A DNA stretch of 34,288 nucleotides, taken from Akkermansia muciniphila (GTDB lineage: Bacteria; Verrucomicrobiota; Verrucomicrobiia; Chthoniobacterales; Chthoniobacteraceae). Shown here one piece after another: positions 9,467 through 19,436 of the stretch; position 1 is the first letter of the stretch, and the number at the start of each line of letters is the position of its first letter. Location: contig CAMCIN010000008.1 in the NCBI GenBank assembly GCA_945874745.1, positions 1-34,288 on the forward strand, written 5' to 3'. The translations under genes and the position numbers were made by a program. The notes under the pieces were generated by a model, which was not told the DNA's origin, searched no databases, and saw nothing but the letters and a program-made list of their open reading frames with translations.

Positions 9467-12112
9467 ATGCGCCTCTTCCCCACCCTGCGCCACCTCTGCG
9501 CACTCCTCGCCGGCGTCTGCCTCCCCCAAATCCCTCGCCCCGCCTTCAGCGCCCCGGAGCCCCTTCCCGGGCATGTCCGCGCCTTTCTGGACTTCCATTG
9601 CGCAGACTGCCACGACTCCGCGGACCCCAAAGGCAAGGTCAACCTCGAGATCTCGGCGTTGGATCTCGCCCTCAAGACGGACGCCGAACTGCTTGCGCAC
9701 GTGCACCGAGCCCTCTCCAAGGGAGAGATGCCGCCAAAGAAAAAGCCGCGCCCGGTGGCCGCGCAGCAGGCCGCCGTCCTGACCTGGATCGACCAAGCGC
9801 TCACTCACCGCACTCCCCCACACGCCACCAGCCTGCGCCGCCTCAACCGCGCCGAGTACGCCAAAACCATCACCCAGACCTTTGCCCTCCCCTTCCGCAT
9901 CCCGACCGGATTTCCCGAGGACTCCCGCTCCCACGGTTTCGACAATGTCGCCGAATCCCTGAGCCTTTCCCCTCCCCTGCTCGAGGCTTACGCGGAGACC
10001 GCCACCGAGCTCGCCGACCAGCTCTTTCCCCCACCGCCCGAGCCGACTCCTCCCTCCCAAAAATTCATCCTCCCCGCCGCCGAACTCTCCAGCGCGGACG
10101 GCTACGGCCCCTCCAGCCTCGTTGTGGACGGCAAAATGCGCCTCGTCTTCCGCAACTACTTTTCAAGCACCAGCAAGTTCGGGGCACAGGCCTCCGGAAA
10201 ATACCGGGTCCGCTTCCGAGCCAGCGCCGTCCACGCCGTCCCCGGTCAGCAGGTCGTTCTCACCGCTGGGGGAAAGGACTTTCCGCTTCCACCCGAGGGC
10301 GTTGCCGAACACGAGTTGACGGTTACGCTGCACCCGGGTGAAGGCGTTGGATTTCAATTCAAGACCGCCGCCTTTGGCAGGATCGACGCCAACTTCCCCT
10401 ACAAGGAGGTGAGGGACGACCTGCTCAAACACTTCGCGCTTCAGCCACGCCATGTCGCCGCATGGCTGTCCCTTCATGAAGCGACGCCCGACTCGCCAGA
10501 AGGTACGCTCCGGCTCAAGCCCTTCCTTTCCAAGTCCTACGAACTGCGCAAAAAAACCATTCAGCGCGCCTTTGAAGAGGAGTTCGCGCGGCCGGACCTC
10601 GACCTTTCCAGTGCCACGCCGGAAGCCACGCGCCATCTGATCGACGCCATGCTCGTCGACAAAAACCCCAACGGCGTGGGAGGGACCGAAATGCACTTTT
10701 ATGTGATTCCCCTCGTTTGGAAGCTCTACGCCGAGGGTCCTGCCGTGGACATCCTCTCGCTTGAAATCCAAGGTCCCATCGAACCGGTGGAACACTTCAG
10801 GTTTGCGCGGGCGCGCACCCATCAAACCAACCTGCTAGGCACCACCGCCGCGCGCCTGACCACCCCGGAGGCCGTCGAGGCCGCCCTGGGCCGGATGCTC
10901 GGAAAGCTTTTCCGCCGCCCGCCCTCGGCCCCCGAACTTGCGCGCTACCGCACCCTGCTGGAGGGGCACCGCAACGAGAACCACTCCCTCGAGGAAGCCT
11001 TCCATCTCGCCCTCCGCACCGCCCTGATTTCCCCGCAGTTCCTCTACCGCGGCAGCGCTGGAGAGGAGGCGCTTTCCCCCCACCAACTTGCCTCACGGCT
11101 CAGCTATTTTCTGACACTCGGCCCGCCGGATGAAAAACTCCTGCTCGCCGCCGCAGACGGTTCGCTCCTGCAGCCTGAAACACTCCGCGCCCAAGCCAAA
11201 CGGCTCCTGTCCGAGAAAGCGGCCCAGGAATTTGTGGAAAACTTTGTCGGGCAGTGGTTGGGCACCCGGACCATCCCGGAAATCATGCCCGACGCTTCGC
11301 TGGGCCGTTTTGGAGCAGACCACCAGCGTTCCCTGATCAAGGAGCCCGAACAGCTTTTCGCGGAGATCCTGCGCGAAAACGGCCCCCTGAGTGACTTCAT
11401 CGACCCCGGCTTCACACACACCCACAACAGCGTGGGCCGCCAGATGTACGGGCTCGACCTGCCGCCGCCCAACTCCAAGCAACCCTTCGCCCTCACCCGG
11501 GTGACCTTTCCCAAGGGGGAACGCAACGGGGGGCTGCTAGGCATGGCGGGCGTGATGATGGCCACCGCCAACGGCGTCGACACCCAGCCGGTTTTGCGCG
11601 GCAAATGGTTTTTGGAGAACATCCTCGGCGAAGCGCCTCCCCCGCCGCCCGAATCCGTGCCCGCCCTCACCCCGGACACGCGCGGCACCAAAACCATCCG
11701 CGACCTCATGCGCGCCCACACCAGCGAGGAAAGCTGCGCCCGGTGCCACAGCAAATTGGACCCCTACGGCTTTGTTTTTGAGTCCTTTGACGCTATCGGC
11801 CAGAAGCGCGACCGCTATCCGGCCAGCGGCAAAAAGAAGGAGGAATGGGCCCCGGTCGACACCAGCGCCACGCTGCCGGATGGGACCCTCCTGCAGGATT
11901 CGGCGGAGCTCAAAAGGCACCTGCTTGCCGACTTGCGCCCCTTTGCGCGCTGCCTTGCCGAAAAGCTCTTTCTCTACGGTGCCGGAAGACTGCCCAGCTA
12001 CGCGGAGCGCAAGGCCCTCGAGAAGCTCGCCGAGGAAAGCCTTCGCCCGCAGCGCGGCCTGCACGACCTGCTCCTCGACATCGTGTCACACGAGAGCTTC
12101 CGCTCCCGCTGA
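9467..12112 (+). CDS. Exported PVC cytochrome, DUF1587/1592/1588/1585 protein
   Basis: An 881-residue exported protein. A signal peptide (about 1-30) precedes a cytochrome c-like segment with haem motif C45-x2-C48-H49. LRRLNRAEYAKTI near residue 125 is the DUF1587 start. About 190-290 hold a beta-rich segment (GKYRVRFRA) like a carbohydrate-binding module. The second half carries DUF1595/1592/1588 and ends with DUF1585, including a second haem motif C757-x2-C760-H761 in the conserved SCARCHSKLDPYGF context. Such proteins are widespread and multiplied in the PVC group; roles in degrading complex polysaccharides or in surface electron transfer have been proposed but not proven. It forms a module with the preceding DUF1552 gene. 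No Shine-Dalgarno sequence precedes the ATG. Confidence 0.9.
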   Translation: MRLFPTLRHLCALLAGVCLPQIPRPAFSAPEPLPGHVRAFLDFHCADCHDSADPKGKVNLEISALDLALKTDAELLAHVHRALSKGEMPPKKKPRPVAAQQAAVLTWIDQALTHRTPPHATSLRRLNRAEYAKTITQTFALPFRIPTGFPEDSRSHGFDNVAESLSLSPPLLEAYAETATELADQLFPPPPEPTPPSQKFILPAAELSSADGYGPSSLVVDGKMRLVFRNYFSSTSKFGAQASGKYRVRFRASAVHAVPGQQVVLTAGGKDFPLPPEGVAEHELTVTLHPGEGVGFQFKTAAFGRIDANFPYKEVRDDLLKHFALQPRHVAAWLSLHEATPDSPEGTLRLKPFLSKSYELRKKTIQRAFEEEFARPDLDLSSATPEATRHLIDAMLVDKNPNGVGGTEMHFYVIPLVWKLYAEGPAVDILSLEIQGPIEPVEHFRFARARTHQTNLLGTTAARLTTPEAVEAALGRMLGKLFRRPPSAPELARYRTLLEGHRNENHSLEEAFHLALRTALISPQFLYRGSAGEEALSPHQLASRLSYFLTLGPPDEKLLLAAADGSLLQPETLRAQAKRLLSEKAAQEFVENFVGQWLGTRTIPEIMPDASLGRFGADHQRSLIKEPEQLFAEILRENGPLSDFIDPGFTHTHNSVGRQMYGLDLPPPNSKQPFALTRVTFPKGERNGGLLGMAGVMMATANGVDTQPVLRGKWFLENILGEAPPPPPESVPALTPDTRGTKTIRDLMRAHTSEESCARCHSKLDPYGFVFESFDAIGQKRDRYPASGKKKEEWAPVDTSATLPDGTLLQDSAELKRHLLADLRPFARCLAEKLFLYGAGRLPSYAERKALEKLAEESLRPQRGLHDLLLDIVSHESFRSR

Positions 12113-12461
12113 TCCCGGAGTTCCGCGCGTTCCCGCCCAAGGAGCTGCCCAGCCATGTGGAGGCCGCACCACAGCTGGGCGCCGCACCACAGCCGGGCGC
12201 CGCGCGCAACGCGGTGCGATTGCAGAGGGGGGACGCGGGCAAGCTGTCGCACATCCCTCACTGCCAGCCGACCCTTTCTGAAATCTGGACCCATCGCCCG
12301 AAGGCGCTCGCTTGAAAACCACCGCCCGCGGCGCAATTGTACCCCGTCGGAAGGGTCCGCCGGCTTGATTCCATTGACCCACAAGGGCCGTTTGCCTTAA
12401 GCAGGAGTCTCTTTGAATCTGCTCAGAACGCACCAGTTCTCAGCCCTGGATCCCCCCTCCG
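12113..12461. other. Intergenic region with an 18-base tandem repeat
   Basis: No gene is supported. An 18-base unit beginning GCCGCACCACAG is repeated in tandem at 12163-12180 and 12181-12198 with one mismatch, followed by a decayed third start. A CGCC-CGAA-GGCG hairpin lies at 12295-12306, resembling the one at 2328-2339. It separates the two PVC cytochrome modules, so each may have its own transcript; no promoter was clear. Confidence 0.45.
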
Positions 12462-15400
12462 ATGCGCGCCCTCCCCCTCCTGCCAGCTTTCCTGCTCCTT
12501 CTCGCCCTCCCCCACGCCCAAGCCGCGCCGCGCAAGGTGGATTTCAACCGGGATGTCCGTCCCATTCTTTCCGACAACTGCTTCGCCTGCCACGGCTTCG
12601 ATGCCAAAAAGCGGGAGGCCGAGCTCCGGCTGGACCTCCCCGAGGGCGCCTATGCCATTCATGACGGCGTCCAAGCCTTCAAACCGGGAGACCCCGCCCA
12701 GAGCGAGGCCCTGCGGCGTATCCTCGCACAGGATCCCGACGAGGTGATGCCCCCTCCGAAGTCCCACAAAAAACTCACCCCCGCGCAGGTGGACACCTTG
12801 CGCCGGTGGATCGACGAGGGTGCCGTCTACCAGCGCCACTGGAGCTTTGAACCCCTGCTCAAACCGACAGCGCCGGCCGCCCCTGCCTCCGTCTCACCCG
12901 TCGACTCCTTCCTGCGCGCAGAGCTCAAAGCCCACGGCCTGCTCCCCGCCCCGGAGGCTTCCCGGGAACAGCTGATCCGCCGTGTCACGCTGGACCTCAC
13001 CGGTCTTCCCCCCACCCCCGCCGAGGTGGATGCGTTTCTTGCGGACGGAGCGCCGGGCGCCTACGAACGCGTGGTGGACCGCCTGCTGGGATCGCCCCGC
13101 TACGGCGAACACATGGCGCGCCCCTGGCTGGACGCCGCTCGCTACGCCGACACCCACGGCCTGCACCTCGACAACGAGCGCAGCATGTGGCCCTACCGCG
13201 ACTGGGTGGTCAAGGCCCTCAACGACAACCTGTCCTTCGACCAGTTCACCACCTGGCAGCTGGCCGGCGACCTGCTCCCAAACGCCACGCGGGACCAACG
13301 CATCGCCAGCGGCTTCAACCGCTGCAACGTTACCACTGGTGAAGGCGGCTCCATCGCCGAGGAATGGCTCTTCCGGTACGCAGTCGACCGGACGGAGACG
13401 ACCATGGGCGTCTGGATGGGACTCACCGCCGGGTGCGCCGTCTGCCACGACCACAAGTTCGACCCGTTCACCGCCAAGGATTTCTATTCGATGTACGCGT
13501 TCTTCAACAGCGCGGCCGATCCGGCGATGGACGGCAACATCCTGCTCACGCCCCCCGTGCTCCAACTGGCGACCCCCGAACAGGAAAAGCAGGTCGCAGC
13601 GCTAGACTCCCAAATCAGCACCAAAAAAAGCGCCATCCGCGAGGCCCTCGCCAAAATCGAGTACACCGATCCGGCCACTCTCAACCCGCCGCCGCCCGTG
13701 CAGACCGGAGAAACCGTCTGGTTTGAGGACGCCTTCCCCGCCGGGGCGAAGGTCGAATCCTCGGGCTTGCCGACGGCTCCCACCGCGCTCGTGAGCGGGC
13801 CTGAGGCCCAGGTCCACAGTGGAAAGGCCAGCCTGCGCCGCCAGGCAAAAGGCGTATCGCAGGACTTTTTCACCAAAGGCGCATCGTTTGCCATTCCGCC
13901 CAACGGAGTCATTTCCGTCTGGTGCCATCTCGACCCGGCCGACCAGCCCAAGGCGGTCATGCTGCAATTCCACGTCGGCGGCTGGAACCACCGCGCGGTC
14001 TGGGGCGAAGAAGGTGCGATCCCGTTTGGCCGGGTGCGGACTCCCGAAAAAGTGAGCATGGGCAAACTGCCCGAGCCCGGCAAATGGGTGCAGCTGAAGG
14101 TGCCGGCGGACAAACTGGGGTTGAAGCCCGGCATGAAGGTCGACGGCTATGCCTTCACTCAGTTTGACGGCACCGTCCACTGGGACCGCCTCAGCATCGA
14201 GCACCGCGTGGAACCGGCAAAGGATGTGCAGTGGTCCTGGAAGGTCTGGTCGGAAAAAAAACAGGGCACCCGCGTCGAGGAACTGCCCCCGGACCTCCAG
14301 ACGCTGGTGCGCGGCAAAAAGGCGGCGGAATGGTCTCCTGCCGAGGTGACGCGCCTCAAGGACTGGTGGCTGGAAAACGAATACCAGGGCGCCCGCGAAG
14401 TGGTAGAGGGCGTCCGCGCCGAAAGGCTCGCGCTCGAGGCAACGAAGAAGACCCTTTCCGAACAGATCCCCTCCACGCTGGTAATGGCCGACCTGCCGCA
14501 GCCGCGTCAGGCCTTCCTCATGACCCGCGGCCAGTACGACAAGCCCGGCGAAAAGGTTTCCCGCGCCACCCCGGCGGTATTCCCTCCCCTCCGGACGCAG
14601 GGCGAGCCGACCCGGCTGGATCTGGCCCGCTGGCTGCTCGCCCCGGAAAACCCGCTCACAGCGCGGGTGACGGTCAACCGGCTCTGGCAGCAGTTTTTCG
14701 GAACGGGGCTGGTCAAGTCCGCCAACGATTTTGGCACCCAGGGCGATCCTCCGAGCCATCCAGAGTTGTTGGACTGGCTCGCCGCAACCTTCCGCGAAAG
14801 CGGCTGGGATACAAAAGCTTTGGTGCGGCTGCTGGTGACGACGGCCGCGTACCGCCAGAGCGCCGAACTCTCCCCTGAACTCCTTGCAAAGGATCCGGAA
14901 AACCGACTGCTCGCCCGCGGCCCCCGGTTCCGCCTCGACGCGGAGGTCATCCGCGACAACGCGCTTTTTGTTTCCGGCCTGCTCAATCCCCAGATTGGGG
15001 GGAAGGCCGTGCGGACCTACCAGCCCGACAACATCTGGGAGCCCGTGGGCTTTTCCGGCAGCAACACCGCCCGCTACACGCGGGACAAGGGCGACTCGCT
15101 CTACCGGCGCAGCCTCTACACGTTTTGGAAACGCACCGCGCCGCCGCCCTCGATGGCGACCTTTGACGCCCCCGCCCGCGAGAGCTCCTGCCTCCGGCGC
15201 GACCGCAGCAACACCCCGCTTCAGGCGCTTGTGTTGCTCAACGACATCCAGCACGTCGAGGCCGCGCGCGCCTTCGCCCAGCGCATCCTCAAGGAGGGGG
15301 GGACCACGGCCGAGGAGCGGGTGCGCTTCGCCTGGCGGACGGTGCTGGCGCGCCGGCCCACGGCGGAGGAGAACGGCATCGTGCAGGAGGTGCTCCAAAA

Positions 15401-15557
15401 ACACGCGGCCCGCTACGCCGCAGCCCCCGCAGCGGCGGCCGGCCTCGTGGCCTTTGGCGAAAGCAAACCCGACCCGACCCTCAAACCCGAGGACCTCGCC
15501 CCCTGGACCCTTGTGGCCAACCTCGTGCTCAACCTCGACGAAACGCTCAACAAGTAA
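12462..15557 (+). CDS. Exported PVC cytochrome, DUF1549/DUF1553 (PSD1) protein
   Basis: A 1031-residue exported protein. After a signal peptide (about 1-22) comes the PSCyt1 domain with haem motif C40-x2-C43-H44 and the conserved DFNRDVRPILSDNC lead. The DUF1549 (PSCyt2) domain follows, about 140-350, with a second motif C325-x2-C328-H329 in GCAVCHDHKFDPF. About residues 410-590 are a jelly-roll segment like a laminin-G/concanavalin module. DUF1553 (PSD1) fills the C-terminal part, including NRLWQQFFGTGLV and RRSLYTFWKRT. This is the standard architecture of the family; function is unproven. It is followed 5 bases later by its usual partner, the DUF1501 gene, so the two are surely co-transcribed. 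No Shine-Dalgarno sequence precedes the ATG. Confidence 0.93.
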   Translation: MRALPLLPAFLLLLALPHAQAAPRKVDFNRDVRPILSDNCFACHGFDAKKREAELRLDLPEGAYAIHDGVQAFKPGDPAQSEALRRILAQDPDEVMPPPKSHKKLTPAQVDTLRRWIDEGAVYQRHWSFEPLLKPTAPAAPASVSPVDSFLRAELKAHGLLPAPEASREQLIRRVTLDLTGLPPTPAEVDAFLADGAPGAYERVVDRLLGSPRYGEHMARPWLDAARYADTHGLHLDNERSMWPYRDWVVKALNDNLSFDQFTTWQLAGDLLPNATRDQRIASGFNRCNVTTGEGGSIAEEWLFRYAVDRTETTMGVWMGLTAGCAVCHDHKFDPFTAKDFYSMYAFFNSAADPAMDGNILLTPPVLQLATPEQEKQVAALDSQISTKKSAIREALAKIEYTDPATLNPPPPVQTGETVWFEDAFPAGAKVESSGLPTAPTALVSGPEAQVHSGKASLRRQAKGVSQDFFTKGASFAIPPNGVISVWCHLDPADQPKAVMLQFHVGGWNHRAVWGEEGAIPFGRVRTPEKVSMGKLPEPGKWVQLKVPADKLGLKPGMKVDGYAFTQFDGTVHWDRLSIEHRVEPAKDVQWSWKVWSEKKQGTRVEELPPDLQTLVRGKKAAEWSPAEVTRLKDWWLENEYQGAREVVEGVRAERLALEATKKTLSEQIPSTLVMADLPQPRQAFLMTRGQYDKPGEKVSRATPAVFPPLRTQGEPTRLDLARWLLAPENPLTARVTVNRLWQQFFGTGLVKSANDFGTQGDPPSHPELLDWLAATFRESGWDTKALVRLLVTTAAYRQSAELSPELLAKDPENRLLARGPRFRLDAEVIRDNALFVSGLLNPQIGGKAVRTYQPDNIWEPVGFSGSNTARYTRDKGDSLYRRSLYTFWKRTAPPPSMATFDAPARESSCLRRDRSNTPLQALVLLNDIQHVEAARAFAQRILKEGGTTAEERVRFAWRTVLARRPTAEENGIVQEVLQKHAARYAAAPAAAAGLVAFGESKPDPTLKPEDLAPWTLVANLVLNLDETLNK

Positions 15558-15562
15558 ACCCC

Positions 15563-17017
<1,455 letters not shown>

Positions 17018-17259
17018 GCGCGACGGCTTGACAGGCCTTCGCAGGGTGGAGCTGTCAACGGCCTGCCCCGTTGGCCCAAGGTCCGCAGCACGTCACTGGA
17101 CACGGGCCGCATCATTCCTTCCTGACTGGGGTTCAGTTGACCGTGAACATGCCCTAGCCGGGGATCGGCAGTCTGGGGTGGAAGGGTCGCCCGCCTCATA
17201 AAGTTGAAGTCACTGATAAGTTCTGCTAAAAGCGGTGGGTCGGTACCCCCCCCTGAACC

Positions 17260-17961
17260 ATGTCCGCGCTCAAGGCCTGCCTCTTGCTCCTTCCACTCCT
17301 CGCACTCACTGGGTGTGCTACCAGAAAACCCGGCCGTATGGCGCTGCTTGCACCCGGAGTGCGGAGCGGCGCGCAGGCCCCACGTTCCGTGGGAGGCGGT
17401 TGGCTGGGACTGTGCCAAACTGGAGAGAACCAGTGGGCCCTTCTACCGACCAGCGTGCAGACCCGTCGGGTGCACGACGATCAGGTGGACCAACCGGGGG
17501 AGCAAAGCGGCAAGGAATTCCGCTCGAGCCAACCGACCGCGCTTTGCCTGCTGCGCCACGGTTCACTACGCGCCGGTCGCGTACAGTCTGCGGAGTTTAA
17601 GGCGGCGCGCCCCTCGGAAGTGAATCTCCTCAACCGGATGGGCTTCGGAGTGCCGGTCTTGTTCTCGATCGACACCTACCTGTTGCGCGCTACGGATTCG
17701 GACAAAATACCTTCTCAGTACGCCCTCAGCGTTTCGGTCAACTCGGGGCAGTCCCAGCCCCTCGGCGAGTTTGAACGCGGTATTGAGCCGGCGTTTGAAA
17801 GCGTGGTTCTCATCTGGGCGGGCGACCTGAACCGGGACGGGGTTGCAGACTTCATCTTCCAGCACAAATCATTCAACAAGAGCGGACAGAGCCTTTACCT
17901 TTCACGGAGTGCGGGAGGCGGATACCAGCGCGTCGGAGTCGACCTTTGGAGTGGAGGGTAG
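17260..17961 (+). CDS. Predicted lipoprotein with an FG-GAP-like tail
   Basis: A 233-residue protein with a lipoprotein signal: a hydrophobic run and lipobox LTGC with the lipidated cysteine at residue 19. The mature part is not recognised as a named family. Near the C terminus GDLNRDGVADFIF has the D-x-N-x-D-G-x-x-D pattern of calcium-binding FG-GAP/VCBS repeats, consistent with a periplasmic or surface role. It lies alone, convergent with truA. TTGAAG (17204-17209) and TAAAAG (17227-17232), 17 bases apart, could be a weak promoter. No Shine-Dalgarno sequence is seen. Confidence 0.7.
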   Translation: MSALKACLLLLPLLALTGCATRKPGRMALLAPGVRSGAQAPRSVGGGWLGLCQTGENQWALLPTSVQTRRVHDDQVDQPGEQSGKEFRSSQPTALCLLRHGSLRAGRVQSAEFKAARPSEVNLLNRMGFGVPVLFSIDTYLLRATDSDKIPSQYALSVSVNSGQSQPLGEFERGIEPAFESVVLIWAGDLNRDGVADFIFQHKSFNKSGQSLYLSRSAGGGYQRVGVDLWSGG

Positions 17962-17991
17962 CCCTATTTCGCCGACCCGCGTCTAAACATG

Positions 17992-18108
17992 GCTGTTTTC
18001 GGTGGGTATCTTTTCACTGACTCCGGCTGGAACGGGCAGTGCTCCGCATCCTCCATAGATGCGACAGCTGTTTTTCTGTTTTTTCTCATCTACTCAGTCT
18101 GCGGCCGC
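17992..18108 (+). repeat. Intergenic repeat, copy 2
   Basis: This copy begins GCTGTTTTCGGTGGG and includes GAACGGGCAG and GTTTTTCTG, all matched in the same order in the copy at 23285-23413 on the opposite strand, and partly at 4953-5075. It fills the gap between the convergent lipoprotein and truA genes. Both this copy and copy 3 would encode AVFGG-x-LFT-x-SG in one frame, but without a real gene around it. Confidence 0.6.
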
Positions 18109-18121
18109 CCCAGCCACACAC

Positions 18122-18904
18122 TCACCGGTACCGGACGCTCTTTAAGTACAACCCCTCGGCCGGCGCACAAAACGAGGTCCGCCGCCCCGCAGGACGGCTG
18201 AGCAACTCCTCCAGCCAAGCCACGTCCGCCTTTCCCTGGGCCACCCGCACCATTGAGCCAGCCAGCATACGCACCATCCGGTACAAAAACCCGTTGCCCG
18301 CAAACCGGACCGTCAGCAATGGTCCTGCTGTTTTGAGGGTGAGAGTGTAAATGGTCCGTTCGGTGCTTTTTTCAGGCCTGCCGCGGTTTGCAGCAAACCC
18401 TGCAAAATCGTGGCTTCCCTGCAGCAGCAACGCGCACTGCCGGAGCAAGCCCCGGTCCACCGGCGTTGGCAGGTGCCACACGCGCCCCGCCTCCAGCGGA
18501 TGCAACGGCCGCGCGTTCCACATCCGGTAGACGTACTCCTTGCCCACAGCGCTGAAACGGGCGTGAAAACCGCGCGCCGCCCGGCGCACTTCCAACACCC
18601 GGACCCCGGTGGGAAGCTGCGCATTGAGCGCCCCCGCCCAAGCCTCCACCGAAAGCCGTCCCTCGGGGACGTCCACATGCGCCACCTGGCCCAGGGCATG
18701 CACCCCTGCATCCGTGCGCCCCGACCCGTGCACCACCCGGCGCTCCCCCACGAGGCCGGCCACCGCGCGTTCCAGAAAATCCTGCACCGCATTTCCAGAG
18801 GCCTGGCTTTGCCAGCCGTCAAAACCGCTGCCCTCGTATGCAACCAGGAGGCGCAACCGGATCGAGCCGGCGGCGGGTTCTTCGTTGGAACGCCCCGGCT
18901 TCAC
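18122..18904 (-). CDS. truA: tRNA pseudouridine(38-40) synthase
   Basis: A 260-residue cytoplasmic enzyme that isomerises uridines 38-40 in tRNA anticodon stems. The catalytic aspartate lies in GSGRTDAGVHALGQ, about residue 64, and GFLYRMVRMLAGSM near residue 205 is the second family hallmark. Start is GTG at 18904, overlapping the ruvX TGA as GTGA, which implies translational coupling. Length is normal for the family. Convergent with the lipoprotein gene across repeat copy 2. Confidence 0.96.
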   Translation of the reverse strand: MKPGRSNEEPAAGSIRLRLLVAYEGSGFDGWQSQASGNAVQDFLERAVAGLVGERRVVHGSGRTDAGVHALGQVAHVDVPEGRLSVEAWAGALNAQLPTGVRVLEVRRAARGFHARFSAVGKEYVYRMWNARPLHPLEAGRVWHLPTPVDRGLLRQCALLLQGSHDFAGFAANRGRPEKSTERTIYTLTLKTAGPLLTVRFAGNGFLYRMVRMLAGSMVRVAQGKADVAWLEELLSRPAGRRTSFCAPAEGLYLKSVRYR

Positions 18905-19323
18905 TGCGCCAAAAAGGCTTGGGAATCCAGCCAGCCCTGCAGGATCAGCTGCGCCGCCACCTGGTCAATCACCGCACGGCTCTGCTTGGTGTTGCGGCCG
19001 GCTTCATGCAAGGCGCGTTGTGCCGCCACCGTCGTCAAGCGTTCGTCCCAAAGCACCATTTTCACCTCCGGCACCAAGGCGCGTACCGCCTCGGCAAATG
19101 CTTCCGCCTTCACCGCCGCCGGCCCTTTTGTGCCGTTCATATTCTTGGGGAGGCCCACCACCACGGTGTCCACCGTCTTCTCCCGGACCACCGCAGCGAT
19201 TCGCTCCAGCGCCCCCCGGCCGGCGGGCACGCTCTCAAAAGGGTGCGCAAGCATCCGAAGTTCGTCTGAAAGGGCGAGCCCAATCCGGGCGTCTCCAGTG
19301 TCAATTCCAAGGGCGCGTTGCAT
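18901..19323 (-). CDS. ruvX: YqgF/RuvX-type Holliday-junction resolvase-like nuclease
   Basis: A 140-residue RNase H-fold protein; in other bacteria YqgF acts in processing the 5' end of pre-16S rRNA and has been assigned Holliday-junction resolution. Motifs present are GIDTGDARIGLALSD at the N terminus, VVVGLPKNMNGTKG, WDERLTTVAAQ and the C-terminal acidic SRAVIDQVAAQLIL. The ATG at 19323 is used because the first family motif starts five residues later; the frame continues upstream for 30 unrelated codons. It overlaps truA by four bases and both diverge from the large gene at 19437. Confidence 0.92.
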   Translation of the reverse strand: MQRALGIDTGDARIGLALSDELRMLAHPFESVPAGRGALERIAAVVREKTVDTVVVGLPKNMNGTKGPAAVKAEAFAEAVRALVPEVKMVLWDERLTTVAAQRALHEAGRNTKQSRAVIDQVAAQLILQGWLDSQAFLAQ

Positions 19324-19436
19324 GCAGCAGGGATGGGGCAGGAGGATGCGGGGGTCAAGGTCGGGACGCACCATTTTCCATCCCCACCCAACAGCAACCC
19401 AAAGCTGGCGCACTAGGTGCTACCCTTCGAGCGTCT

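Noticed and set aside
18609-19436. N-terminal extension of the large PVC protein to 18609
   Set aside because: The extension is open but runs antisense over clear ruvX and truA genes, whereas a signal peptide begins at the ATG at 19437.
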